Below are positions 1-8,239 of a stretch of DNA of 64,000 nucleotides, one piece after another. Position numbers and translations under genes: made by a program. The DNA lies in assembly GCA_014584695.1 (NCBI GenBank), contig JACTMI010000010.1, forward strand, positions 186,001-250,000, given 5' to 3'. The notes below the pieces were generated by a model that was given only the letters and a program-made list of their open reading frames with translations, had not been told where the DNA came from and made no database searches. Origin of the DNA: Acidobacteriota bacterium. Its GTDB lineage: Bacteria; Acidobacteriota; Thermoanaerobaculia; Multivoradales; JAGPDF01. How positions within the stretch are numbered: the first letter of the stretch is position 1; the number at the start of each line of letters is the position of its first letter.

Positions 1-78
1 GCGCGGCCGCAACGGGTCCTGGTCTCCGCCCTCGCCACCTCGGGCGCGGCCGCCTGGCTGGTCCTCGAGCCAGCCTGA
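1..78 (+). CDS. C-terminal tail of a gene running in from the left
   Basis: An open frame enters at base 1 and stops at the TGA at 76-78. The 25 visible residues end in SALATSGAAAWLVLEPA. The Ala/Gly-rich ending is reminiscent of beta-ketoacyl-synthase-like C-termini, but there is too little sequence to assign a family. It reads in the same direction as the TonB receptor 107 bases downstream. Confidence 0.4.
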   Translation, partial: ARPQRVLVSALATSGAAAWLVLEPA

Positions 79-185
79 CCGCGGCCGAGGCGCGCCGGGG
101 CGACCGCCCGGTGGCTCCTCGGGAGGCCCTGTCCGCGCCGTTCGCCGGTGGTACAGTCCCCGCCAACCGAGGAAAGGAGAGCCTC

Positions 186-2471
186 ATGCGGCGGAGCGCG
201 GCGGTTCGCTGGGCGTGGACGGGCTGGGCCTTGTGGTTCGTCGTGGCGGCGCCTGGAGCGGTGCGGGCGCAAGAGTCACCGCCGGCGTCTGCGACGGCCG
301 AGGAGGAGCCGCGGACCGTCCTCGACACCATCGTGGTCACCGCGCAGAAGCGCGAGGAGGACCCGAAGGACGTGCCGATCTCGCTCACCGCCCTCGACGC
401 CGAGAAGCTCGAGCTGCTCGCCGGCGCCGGCGCCGATGTCAAGTTCCTCTCCGGCCGCGTGCCGAGCCTGGTGCTCGAGTCCTCGTTCGGCCGCGCCTTC
501 CCGCGCTTCTACATCCGCGGTCTGGGCAACACCGATTTCGACCTGAACGCCTCGCAGCCGGTGTCGATGATCGTCGACGAGATCGTGCTCGAGAACCCGG
601 TGGTCAAGGGAATGCCGCTCTGGGACCTGGAGCGGACCGAGGTTCTGCGCGGCCCGCAAGGGACACTGTTCGGCCGCAACACCCCGGCCGGCATCGTCAA
701 GTTCGAATCGAAGCGGCCTTCTCAGACCAAGGAGGGTTACGTGCGAGCCTCCTTCGGCACCTACGACAACCTCGACTTCAAGGCCGCCCTCGGCGGCGCG
801 CTGTCGCCGACGGTCTCGGCGCGCGCTTCGGTTCTCTACCAGTCGCAGTCGGACTGGGTCGACAACCGGCACTCCGGGGAGCGCAACGCGCTCGGCGGCC
901 ACCAGACCTACGCCTACCGGCTCCAATTCCTGTTCGAGCCCAACGACGGCTTCTCCGCGCTGCTCAACCTCCACGGCTGGGAGGTCGACGGCACGGCGCG
1001 GATCTTCCGCGCCAACATCCTGCGTCCGGGCAGCAACGACCTGGTCTCGGGCTACCGCCAGGACACGGTCTTCCACGACGGCCGCAACGAGCAGGAGATC
1101 TCCGCCCGCGGCGCCGCGCTCAAGCTCGAATGGGATTTCGGCGGCGTCACCCTGACCTCGGTGACCGGCTACGAGACGCTCGACATGTTCAGCCGCGGTG
1201 ACATCGACGGCGGCTTCGGCTGCGGTTTCTGCGAGCTGCCCAACGGACCCGGGTTCGTCCCCTTCGCGGCCGAGAGCGCCGACGGACTGCCCGACCTCGA
1301 CCAGATCACCCAGGAGATCCGCCTCGCCAGCCGCGGCGGCGAGCGCTTCGATTGGCTGTTCGGCTTCTACTGGTTCGACGAAAGCCTGCAGGCGGACACT
1401 TTCAGCTACGACAGCCTGGCGCCCGGCAATCCCCGCAATGGCTACGCCTTCCAGACCCAGGACGCCACCTCCTGGGCGCTCTTCGGCTCGTTCGACTTCC
1501 GCCCCAGCGATCGCTGGACGCTCAAAGCGGGGCTGCGCTACACGACCGACGAGAAGGAGTTCTCGGCCGAGCGGCCGCAGCCGGTCTTCCAGCCGCCGCT
1601 GGCGCGGCCGATCACCGTCGAAACCGACGCCGACCTCGTGACCTGGGACCTGTCCGCGATCTACGAGGCGACCGCGACCACGAATCTCTACGGCCGCGTC
1701 GGCACCGGCTTCCGCGCGCCCTCGATCCAGGGCCGGATCCTCTTCTGCGGTGACTTCGAGGGCGGCGTCAACTTCGAGACCAACTGCGTGTCGGTGGCGG
1801 ACGAGGAGGAGATGTTCTCGACCGAGATCGGCGTCAAGAGCGAGCTGCTCGACCGGCGCCTCCGCCTCAATCTGGCGACCTATGCCTACCGGGTCGACGG
1901 CCAGCAGATCGTCGCCGTCGGCGGCCAGACCAACACGGCGCGCCTGCTCAACGCCGACCGGACGAACGGTTACGGACTCGAGCTCGATCTCGACTACGCG
2001 CCCAGCAGCAACTGGCTCGTCACCCTCGGGGCCTCCTACAACCATACCGAGATCGACGACCCGAGCCTGCTGATCGCGACCTGCTTCTCCTGCACGATCA
2101 CCGACCCGATCGTCGGCGGGCTGGCACGCATCGACGGCAACCCGCTGCCGCACGCACCGGAGTGGATCTTCAACGGCATCGTCGACTACCGGCGGCCGGC
2201 CGGCCGGGGCCTGTTCACCGCCAGCCTCGACTGGGCCTACCACAGCGAGAAGAGCTTCTTCCTCTACGAGTCGAAGGAATTCAACGGCGACTCCTTCGAG
2301 CTCGGCTTCCGGCTCGGCTACGTCTTCGCCGGCGCCCGCTACGAGGTGGCGCTGTTCGGTCGCAACGTCACCGACGAGGAGATCGTCCAGAACGGCATCG
2401 ACTTCAACAACCTGACCGGCATGACCAACGAGCCCCGGATCGTCGGGCTGGAGCTCGTCTACCGGTTCTGA
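186..2471 (+). CDS. TonB-dependent outer-membrane receptor
   Basis: Encodes a 761-residue outer-membrane receptor for TonB-driven uptake; the substrate is unknown. The frame is open from 111, but the ATG at 186 is preferred: it follows a strong ribosome site (GGAAAGGAG, 171-179) and starts a normal signal peptide (MRRSAAVRWAWTG... ending VRAQE). After it comes a TonB-box/plug entry, DTIVVTAQKREEDPKDVPIS, then a plug with the typical RGLGNTDF and GPQGTLFGRN segments, then a long barrel of aromatic-alternating strands ending in a terminal Phe (LVYRF), as expected for Bam-assembled barrels. Length is normal for the family. The downstream acetyltransferase starts 46 bases later and may be co-transcribed. 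Confidence 0.93.
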   Translation: MRRSAAVRWAWTGWALWFVVAAPGAVRAQESPPASATAEEEPRTVLDTIVVTAQKREEDPKDVPISLTALDAEKLELLAGAGADVKFLSGRVPSLVLESSFGRAFPRFYIRGLGNTDFDLNASQPVSMIVDEIVLENPVVKGMPLWDLERTEVLRGPQGTLFGRNTPAGIVKFESKRPSQTKEGYVRASFGTYDNLDFKAALGGALSPTVSARASVLYQSQSDWVDNRHSGERNALGGHQTYAYRLQFLFEPNDGFSALLNLHGWEVDGTARIFRANILRPGSNDLVSGYRQDTVFHDGRNEQEISARGAALKLEWDFGGVTLTSVTGYETLDMFSRGDIDGGFGCGFCELPNGPGFVPFAAESADGLPDLDQITQEIRLASRGGERFDWLFGFYWFDESLQADTFSYDSLAPGNPRNGYAFQTQDATSWALFGSFDFRPSDRWTLKAGLRYTTDEKEFSAERPQPVFQPPLARPITVETDADLVTWDLSAIYEATATTNLYGRVGTGFRAPSIQGRILFCGDFEGGVNFETNCVSVADEEEMFSTEIGVKSELLDRRLRLNLATYAYRVDGQQIVAVGGQTNTARLLNADRTNGYGLELDLDYAPSSNWLVTLGASYNHTEIDDPSLLIATCFSCTITDPIVGGLARIDGNPLPHAPEWIFNGIVDYRRPAGRGLFTASLDWAYHSEKSFFLYESKEFNGDSFELGFRLGYVFAGARYEVALFGRNVTDEEIVQNGIDFNNLTGMTNEPRIVGLELVYRF

Positions 2472-2517
2472 GCGTGCGGCGCGAGCTTCTCCACCGCCCG
2501 GCGGCGGGCGCCGGCCG

Positions 2518-3141
2518 ATGAGCTACCGCGTGCTCGCCGACTACCCCCGCCGGGCGCATCTCGACTTCTTCCGGCGCCACCAGAGTCCCTTCTACTCGCT
2601 CACCTTCGAGCTCGACGCGACCCGCGTGCGGGCGCGGGCAAAGGAGGCCGGCGCCTCGGTCTACGCGGCGCTGGTCTGGTGCTACCACCGTGCGCTCGGT
2701 GGCATCGACGCTTTCCGGACCCGGCTGGTCGACAACGAGGTCCGGCTCTACGAGCGGCTGCGCATCGGCATGACGGTGCCGGCGCCGGCGGGGACCTTCA
2801 GCTTCGCGACCCTCGACTGGCGACCCGATGCTGCTGCCTTCCTCGCCACCGCTCGCGCCGCCATGACCGACGCCTCGGCGAGGATCGACCTGTCCGGCGG
2901 CGCGGCCCCCGACTTCGCCTACTACACCTCGCTGCCCAGGGTCCCGTTCACGAGCTTCGCCCACGTCGCGCTGCCGGACCCGACCGCTGGCCAACCCGAG
3001 GCCGCCTTTGGACGCTTCCGCGAGACGGCCGGGCGAACGCTGGTGCCGGTCGGCGTCCTGGTCAACCACCTGTACGTGGATGGCGCCGATCTCGGGGCGC
3101 TGTACGACGCGGCGGCGGCGAGCTTCGAAACCGCGTTCTGA
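2518..3141 (+). CDS. CatA-like O-acetyltransferase (chloramphenicol acetyltransferase fold)
   Basis: A 207-residue protein of the CAT family, close to the usual ~215. The N-terminal region has the family pattern HLDFFRRHQSPFYSLTFELD. The active-site motif HxxxDG is present as NHLYVDG, with catalytic His184 and structural Asp188 retained. CAT enzymes transfer acetyl from acetyl-CoA to a hydroxyl acceptor. Chromosomal homologues are often of unknown substrate, so drug resistance should not be assumed. No clear Shine-Dalgarno is visible; it probably follows the TonB receptor on one transcript. Confidence 0.85.
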   Translation: MSYRVLADYPRRAHLDFFRRHQSPFYSLTFELDATRVRARAKEAGASVYAALVWCYHRALGGIDAFRTRLVDNEVRLYERLRIGMTVPAPAGTFSFATLDWRPDAAAFLATARAAMTDASARIDLSGGAAPDFAYYTSLPRVPFTSFAHVALPDPTAGQPEAAFGRFRETAGRTLVPVGVLVNHLYVDGADLGALYDAAAASFETAF

Positions 3142-3201
3142 GCGACTGGAGCACGCGCCGGGCGGCCCGCCGGCGACTTCCCCCGCCGGCGCGAACGGGT
3201 C

Positions 3202-3230
3202 TTGACAACCCGGTTCGGCAGGTGCACACT
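3202..3230 (+). promoter_or_regulatory. sigma70-like promoter of the riboswitch-like RNA
   Basis: A perfect -35 hexamer TTGACA (3202-3207) is followed by exactly 17 bases and a weak -10 CACACT (3225-3230; A, A and T of the consensus match). Transcription would start near 3237, at the first bases of the structured RNA. It stands out in GC-rich sequence. Confidence 0.55.
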
Positions 3231-3235
3231 GATTG

Positions 3236-3330
3236 CGGCATCGAGAGCGGCCCGAGAGGGCCCGGCAACCTGGGATCGGACACCCAAGGTGCTCGCCCGC
3301 CAGCGTGGGGGGATGCGGTCACGGGCTCCA
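3236..3330 (+). ncRNA. SAM-I/SAM-IV clan riboswitch-like RNA, no obvious target gene
   Basis: The sequence carries the signature core of SAM-clan aptamers: CCCGGCAACC (3261-3270), a P3-like hairpin CCTGGG/CCCAAGG (3269-3274 with 3283-3289), then GGTGCT (3288-3293). A possible P1 closes with GCATC (3238-3242) and GATGC (3312-3316). A promoter lies just upstream and an 11-bp intrinsic-terminator stem just downstream, giving a transcript of about 160 bases. SAM-clan aptamers normally sit in leaders of methionine or SAM genes. Here the next gene (3422-4264) is on the opposite strand and the next same-strand gene is 1 kb away. The exact subfamily (SAM-I, SAM-IV or variant) cannot be fixed by eye. 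Confidence 0.5.
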
Positions 3331-3356
3331 GACCCGCGACAACCAAGTGCCCGGCG

Positions 3357-3394
3357 AGAGCCCGCCATCCACGGGAATCGGATTGGCGGGCTCT
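3357..3394 (+). terminator. Intrinsic terminator hairpin after the riboswitch-like RNA
   Basis: AGAGCCCGCCA (3357-3367) and TGGCGGGCTCT (3384-3394) form a perfect 11-bp stem with a 16-base loop, followed by TCTGTC rather than a strong T tract. It may be the expression platform of the aptamer, and could also serve the convergent GNAT gene ending at 3422. Confidence 0.6.
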
Positions 3395-3421
3395 TCTGTC
3401 CGCGGCGGCAGGCCGCTCGCG

Positions 3422-4264
3422 CTAGCGCGCTTCGCGAACCAGGATCGCCCGGGCATAGAGCAGCTGGAAGCCTCGGCGCTCGACGTTCTGCTGAGACTTC
3501 GAGCCCGGCTGCGTGGTCACCACGGCGAGATCACAACCGGCCGCGTGCGCCGCCGCCAGGCGGGCGGCGAGCAGCGCTGATTGGACGCCCCGCCGCAGGT
3601 GAGCGGGATGGGTCGCGGCGCCGCAGAGCACCGCCACACCGTCGCCGCCGAGGCGCAAGCTGCCCCCTCCCGCGGGCTCCCCTCCGCGGCGCGCGAGGTA
3701 GCGAACGAAACCCTCCGCTTGCCCCAGGTCGCCCAGCGTCCGCTGCAGGACTTCGCGCGGGAACTCCTCGTGAGTCGCGACGCCCTCCGCGTCGGGCGCG
3801 GCGAAGCCCCCGACCACCAGATCGAGCCACAGCTCGAGCTCGTCCGGGCCGCTCGACCGGATCTCGACCCCAGCGGGCCGCACCGCCTCGATGGTTGGGT
3901 CGAGGGCCAGCGCCAGGACGTGCTCGAAGCCGTTCACCTGGAATCCGCGCTCGCCGAGGAAAGCCCCGATCGACGGCTCGCCGAGACTCGACAGCTCGAC
4001 TTGGATGCGCGCTCCGCGGGCCGCGTACGCAGCCTCCACCCGCTCCCACTCGGACGGATCGAGCGGCCCGCCGAAACCGAGCCCGGCCACCTTGTCCAGC
4101 GGTGAGTCCACCCCCGCCCAGACCGCGACTCCTCCGGCGATCGGCAGCGCCATCGCCATCGGCTCGCGTCCGGCGGCCACCTGGGCGCCGGCACGCAGGA
4201 GCTCACACTCGGCCCGCTCGACCCGCGCCGCGAGCTCGGTCGATCCGAACAGTCTCGCTCCCAT
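3422..4264 (-). CDS. GNAT-family N-acetyltransferase
   Basis: A 280-residue protein. The open frame extends upstream to 4315, but the ATG at 4264 has a good ribosome site (GGAGGAGA) and is chosen. The C-terminal half carries the GNAT acetyl-CoA loop in the form HLRRGVQSALL, followed by a TTQPGSKSQQNVERRGFQLLY segment typical of the fold's last strands. The N-terminal half is a divergent, GNAT-like region, so a tandem-GNAT protein is possible. The acceptor substrate is unknown. It is convergent with the riboswitch-like RNA. Confidence 0.8.
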   Translation of the reverse strand: MGARLFGSTELAARVERAECELLRAGAQVAAGREPMAMALPIAGGVAVWAGVDSPLDKVAGLGFGGPLDPSEWERVEAAYAARGARIQVELSSLGEPSIGAFLGERGFQVNGFEHVLALALDPTIEAVRPAGVEIRSSGPDELELWLDLVVGGFAAPDAEGVATHEEFPREVLQRTLGDLGQAEGFVRYLARRGGEPAGGGSLRLGGDGVAVLCGAATHPAHLRRGVQSALLAARLAAAHAAGCDLAVVTTQPGSKSQQNVERRGFQLLYARAILVREAR

Positions 4265-4392
4265 CCACGTCTCCTCCGGGGACGCATCCTGGCCCGCGAG
4301 CCGCCCGAGCCGCAACCAGCGCCGCGCGCGCGCAGCCGCCAGCCCCGCGAGCGGGTTATCCTTCGCGTTCGGGGCCGAGAGCTGGAGCGCGC

Positions 4393-4779
4393 ATGAGCGA
4401 CACGACCACCCGCGGGATTCGCATCGTGGCCCGCAGCGAATACCAACCGGAGCGCAGCGCCCCGGCCGAGGGTCACTACTTCTTCTCCTACCGGATCCGG
4501 ATCGAGAACCGCGGCGAGAGCGCCGCGCAGCTGCTCTCCCGCCTCTGGATCATCACCGACGACTGCGGCGAGGAGACGCGGGTCGAGGGCCCCGGCGTCG
4601 TCGGCGAAACGCCGCTGCTCGAGCCCGGGCAGTCGTTCGAGTATCAGAGCTTCTGTCCGCTGGGTACGGCGGTCGGCACCATGGAGGGACACTACGGGAT
4701 GCTCCTCCCCGCCACCGGCGAGCGCTTCGAGGCGCGCATCGCCCCCTTCACCCTGGCCGTCCCCGGCGCGGTCAACTGA
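4393..4779 (+). CDS. apaG: ApaG protein
   Basis: A 128-residue protein, the usual ApaG length. It matches the conserved core: RIRIENRGESAAQLLSRLW, then GQSFEYQSFCPLGTAVGTM and EGHYGML near the C-terminus. ApaG is a small fibronectin-III-like cytosolic protein historically linked to cobalt/magnesium resistance, whose biochemical role is unsettled. The long upstream frame is non-coding; the ATG at 4393 follows a weak GGAG. The hydrolase gene follows 38 bases downstream on the same strand. Confidence 0.93.
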   Translation: MSDTTTRGIRIVARSEYQPERSAPAEGHYFFSYRIRIENRGESAAQLLSRLWIITDDCGEETRVEGPGVVGETPLLEPGQSFEYQSFCPLGTAVGTMEGHYGMLLPATGERFEARIAPFTLAVPGAVN

Positions 4780-4817
4780 GCCTCTCCCGGCCGACGGGCC
4801 GCCGGCGCTCTGCCAGA

Positions 4818-5762
4818 ATGGACCCCGGTCCGATGCCGCGCCGCGTCTCGCTCGCCCGCACCGCCCTCGCCCTCGCCGCCGTCGCCGCCGCGACGGTTGT
4901 CGCGACGGTCCTCTTCCTGCGTGCCGACAAACGGCCGCTGGTGCGCGAGATCGCCGGTGAGCTCGGGCGGACGCGGTGGCTCGAGTCCTCGCCGACCGCG
5001 CTCGGACGAACGACCGCGGTCGAGTTGGTCAACCATCGGGGGGAAGCGGTGGCGAACCTGTGGGTGCGCCGGCCGGAGCCGCTCGCCCCGGACTACCGCG
5101 TCGTCCTCGCCTACACCGGCGAGCGGACCGGCGCGCGGATCTTCGAGCTGATCCCGGAACGCGACGACCTCGTCGTGGCGGTACCGGTCTATCCCTACCG
5201 GAGGCCGAGGGGCACCCTGGAGCACCTGCGCTGGCCGGTCGATCTGCGCCGCGCCGCTTTCCGCACCGTCGCCGCCGGCCTGCTCGCCGTGACCTACCTG
5301 GAGCGGGAGGAGCAGCTCGACCTCCGGCGGCTGATCGTCATCGGCGGCAGCCTGGGCTCGATCTTCGCCGTCCTCCATGGCGCGCTCGACCCGCGAGTGC
5401 CGCGAGTGGTGGCGCTGCACGGCGGCGGCGACCTGCCGCTGGTCATCCGGACGATCGAGAGCAACCGCGGGCGGCCCTGGCGCGGGCGCTTCGCCGCCGG
5501 CCTCGCCACCGTCTTCGCCGACTCCTTCGATCCGCTCCACTATGCCGCCGAGATCTCGCCGCGCGAGCTCGTCGTCATCGGCGCGGTCGACGACCGGATG
5601 TTCCCCGCCGCCAGCACGCAGGCCCTCTACGATCGCGCGCGGGAGCCGAAGTCGCTCCGCTGGCTGCGCGGCGGCCACCTGCGCTCGCGCGCCGACGAGC
5701 CCCTCGACATCGCCCTCGCCGAGCTCGAGAGCGTTCTCGCTCAGCCCCTGCCGCAGCCGTAG
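4818..5762 (+). CDS. Exported alpha/beta hydrolase
   Basis: A 314-residue protein starting with a membrane-spanning or signal segment (residues about 10-33, RTALALAAVAAATVVATVLF). The nucleophile elbow is GGSLGS with Ser178. A candidate acid lies in VIGAVDDRMFP and the catalytic His in RGGHLRS near the end, so the triad appears complete. The alternative start at 4833 (MPRR) would also give a signal anchor. The substrate is unknown; an ester or peptide seems likely for this fold. Confidence 0.8.
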   Translation: MDPGPMPRRVSLARTALALAAVAAATVVATVLFLRADKRPLVREIAGELGRTRWLESSPTALGRTTAVELVNHRGEAVANLWVRRPEPLAPDYRVVLAYTGERTGARIFELIPERDDLVVAVPVYPYRRPRGTLEHLRWPVDLRRAAFRTVAAGLLAVTYLEREEQLDLRRLIVIGGSLGSIFAVLHGALDPRVPRVVALHGGGDLPLVIRTIESNRGRPWRGRFAAGLATVFADSFDPLHYAAEISPRELVVIGAVDDRMFPAASTQALYDRAREPKSLRWLRGGHLRSRADEPLDIALAELESVLAQPLPQP

Positions 5763-5809
5763 CCGGGGACGGCGACGCCGCCCTGGCCCTGGTCGATCGG
5801 CGGCGTGAT

Positions 5810-5850
5810 GCCGAAGGCCGCGCCGCTACGTTCGGCGGACGGCCTCCGGC
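5810..5850. terminator. Bidirectional terminator between convergent genes
   Basis: A long GC-rich hairpin: GCCGAAGGCCG (5810-5820) pairs with CGGCCTCCGGC (5840-5850) with one mismatch, extended inward by CGCCG/CGGCG (5821-5825 with 5833-5837). It sits between the hydrolase stop (5762) and the NmrA-like stop (5852). Confidence 0.55.
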
Positions 5851-5851
5851 C

Positions 5852-6805
5852 TCAGCCGAGCGGGATGCGGGCGGCGTTGGCCGCGAGCCAGGTGTCGAAG
5901 CTCTGGTAGCCCGGGTTGAGGGCTCGCGTCGTCTCGACCGAGCGGGCGCGCAGGAACTCCTCGCCCAGGATCGCCTGGTACTCGAACATGTTGGCGAGAT
6001 CGTCCGCGCCCGGGAAGCCGAAGCCGCGGTAGACGTCGAAGGGGACGTCGTAGAAGCCGACCGGCTCGCCCAAGTGGCGCGCGAGGGCCGCCGCGATCTC
6101 TTCACCGGAGAGGATCGCCGCCGCGATCCCCGCCCGCTCGCCGACCGCGACCGCGCCGCGCCGGAACAACCCCAGAGCACAGCCCCCGATGTCGGCGGCG
6201 GCGATGCCCGGCAGCTTGGTCCCGCCCAGCGGCAGGGCGAGGGTCAACTTGCCATCCTCGCCTCGGCGCGGGCCGGCGCCGAAGTGGATCATGTTGTCCC
6301 AGTACCAGGCGGCGAGCAGGTAGCTCGTTGGCGCTCCCTCGGCGGCGAAGATAGCGTCGGCTTCGCCCTTGGCGTCGAAGTGCGGCACTTTGTACTTGGC
6401 CTGCAGCGTCGGCAGCCGGTCGCTGTCGAGCGGGATGCGCAGCCGGGTGTCTTCGAGGGTCGACCAGACCGCCTGCTCGACGCCGGCACGCCGGGTCGCC
6501 CGCGCCAGCGCCGCCGCCTGCGCCAGCTCGCGATCGGGCGACATGTGCTCCCAGAAGCTGGTGACGCAGAAGGCACCGTGCGCGCCGGCGAAGGCGCGGT
6601 CGAGGCTCTCCGGCCGGTCGGCATCCCCCGCCACCACCTCGACGCCGAGAGCGGCGAGCGCCCGCCCCTTTTCGGAGTCGGGCTGGCGGGTGATCGCCCG
6701 GGCGACGAACGGACCCTCCGTATCGGCCAGGATGGCTCGCACCAAGCCTCCGCCCTGCGCCCCGGTCGCACCCATGACTGCGATGATCTTCTTGTCGTTC
6801 GCCAT
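5852..6805 (-). CDS. NmrA-family NAD(P)-binding protein
   Basis: A 317-residue atypical short-chain-dehydrogenase-like protein. The N-terminal Rossmann motif GATGAQGGG (residues 12-20) follows the first strand KKIIAVM. The rest matches the NmrA/HSCARG pattern, in which proteins sense NADP redox state or act as reductases. The start at 6805 is favoured over 6868 by the GAGGAGA ribosome site and the immediate beta strand. The gene has its own promoter with an overlapping palindrome (6892-6922) and is divergent from the patatin gene. Confidence 0.88.
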   Translation of the reverse strand: MANDKKIIAVMGATGAQGGGLVRAILADTEGPFVARAITRQPDSEKGRALAALGVEVVAGDADRPESLDRAFAGAHGAFCVTSFWEHMSPDRELAQAAALARATRRAGVEQAVWSTLEDTRLRIPLDSDRLPTLQAKYKVPHFDAKGEADAIFAAEGAPTSYLLAAWYWDNMIHFGAGPRRGEDGKLTLALPLGGTKLPGIAAADIGGCALGLFRRGAVAVGERAGIAAAILSGEEIAAALARHLGEPVGFYDVPFDVYRGFGFPGADDLANMFEYQAILGEEFLRARSVETTRALNPGYQSFDTWLAANAARIPLG

Positions 6806-6891
6806 GATCTGGTCTCCTCTGCGGTTCGGTTCGGTGGCCCCACTCGAGCGCTCGGCCCGGACGCACACCGGGCCGGAGCCATCACGAAATT

Positions 6892-6922
6892 ACACTACTT
6901 GACTATGGTTGACGTGTCAAGT
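6892..6922 (-). promoter_or_regulatory. Promoter and operator-like palindrome for the NmrA-like gene
   Basis: On the minus strand, TTGACA (complement of 6915-6920) is followed by 17 bases and TAGTGT (complement of 6892-6897), a good -35/-10 pair. The interval contains a perfect inverted repeat, ACTTGAC (6897-6903) with GTCAAGT (6916-6922), covering the -35 box and spacer. Binding there would be expected to repress the promoter. No regulator gene is adjacent. Confidence 0.6.
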
Positions 6923-7016
6923 GATTGCGCTGGAGTCGGCGAGCGGTGCGCACCGAGCCCCTCGCTGCGAGCGGGTCGAGCCACCGCCACGCGACGGGGT
7001 CCCTTAGGATCGCCCC

Positions 7017-8177
7017 ATGCTCGACGCCGGAGACAATTCCGCCGCGCCCTTGGCGCTGGTGCTCTCCGGCGGCGGCGCGCGCTCCGCTTACCAGGCAGGC
7101 CTGCTCGCCGGGTTGGCGTCTCGGCTCCCCGATCTGCGACCTGAGATCCTCACCGGCGTCTCGGCGGGGGCGATCAATGTCGCGCACCTGGCGGCCCATC
7201 GGGGCAGCTTCGCCGAGGCCACCGCCGCGCTCGTCGGCCTCTGGCGCTCGATCACCCTCGACCAGGTCTTCCGGACCCGGGCCTCGGCCCTGGCCGGCGG
7301 CGTCACCCGCATCGCCCTGCGACTGCTGAGCGCGGGCCGGAGCGGGCGAAGCGGGGAGAGCTGGTCCCTCCTCGACACCCGGCCGCTGCGGCGTTTTCTG
7401 GCCACGCATCTGCCCGGCGACGGTCGGGGCGGCATCGAAGGCATCGAGCGGAACCTCGCCGAGCGAAAGCTCCTCGCCGCCGGAGTGACGACGCTCGACT
7501 ACGGCACCGGGCAGACCGTCACCTGGGTGCAGGGGCGGGAGGCGATCCCGTGGAGCCGCGGTCGCCGGCGCGCCGCCCCCGTCCGGCTCACCGTCGACCA
7601 CGTCATGGCCTCGGCCGCGCTGCCGATCGCCTTCCCGGCGATTCCACTCGCCGGCTCCTGGCACGGCGACGGCGGCGTCCGCCTGCTCGCCCCGATGTCG
7701 CCAGCGCTCAAGCTGGGGGCCGGGAAGATCCTCGCCATCTCGACCCGCGCCAAGCGGTCACCGCTCGAGCTCCTGGAGAGCGCGCTGCGCGGCTATCCCT
7801 CTCCGGCCCACATCGCCGGGCAGCTGCTGTCGTCGGCGTTCCTGGACCTGTTCGATCAGGACGCCGACCGTTTGCAGCGCGTCAACGCTCTCTGCCGAGC
7901 CGCGCCCGGCGCCGCGGACGAGCTCGGTTTCCGGGTCATCGAGACGCGCACGCTGCGCCCCTCGAGCGACCTCGCCCAGCTCGCCACACCCCACGAGCCG
8001 AGCCTGCCGCGGGCGCTGCGCTTCGCCACGCGCGGTCTCGGCACCCGCGACAGCGGGAGCCCCGATTTCCTGAGCCTCCTCCTCTTCCTGCCCGGCTACA
8101 TCGAGGACCTGCTGGCCGCCGGAGAGCGCGACGCCGAGCTCCACGTCGACGCAGTCGCCGCCCTGCTCGCCGCCTGA
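7017..8177 (+). CDS. Patatin-like phospholipase
   Basis: A 386-residue patatin-fold hydrolase. The oxyanion loop reads LSGGGARSAYQ near residue 17, the nucleophile elbow is GVSAG with Ser49, and the catalytic Asp is in HGDGG (Asp218), so the Ser-Asp dyad is intact. Such proteins cleave acyl chains from phospholipids or other lipids. No signal peptide is visible, suggesting a cytosolic or membrane-associated enzyme. It faces sppA convergently. Confidence 0.88.
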   Translation: MLDAGDNSAAPLALVLSGGGARSAYQAGLLAGLASRLPDLRPEILTGVSAGAINVAHLAAHRGSFAEATAALVGLWRSITLDQVFRTRASALAGGVTRIALRLLSAGRSGRSGESWSLLDTRPLRRFLATHLPGDGRGGIEGIERNLAERKLLAAGVTTLDYGTGQTVTWVQGREAIPWSRGRRRAAPVRLTVDHVMASAALPIAFPAIPLAGSWHGDGGVRLLAPMSPALKLGAGKILAISTRAKRSPLELLESALRGYPSPAHIAGQLLSSAFLDLFDQDADRLQRVNALCRAAPGAADELGFRVIETRTLRPSSDLAQLATPHEPSLPRALRFATRGLGTRDSGSPDFLSLLLFLPGYIEDLLAAGERDAELHVDAVAALLAA

Positions 8178-8239
8178 GGCCGTGGCGGAGCCGCCGCTCC
8201 TGCCGGCGCGCGGGACGGCACGCCCGACTTGACCGCCTC

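Noticed and set aside
276-2243. Minus-strand frame opposite the TonB receptor
   Set aside because: Shadow of the receptor gene, without ribosome site or recognisable motif.
2518-3141. Acquired chloramphenicol resistance gene
   Set aside because: Composition and setting look chromosomal, no mobile element is next to it, and CAT-fold enzymes of this type often have other substrates.
3236-3400. 6S RNA or signal recognition particle RNA
   Set aside because: The sequence has no SRP helix-8 motif and no long 6S-type interrupted hairpin, and it matches the SAM-clan core instead.
3202-4392. N-terminal extension of apaG, including the riboswitch-like region
   Set aside because: The long plus-strand frame crosses the structured RNA and the GNAT gene; the family length and motifs begin at 4393.
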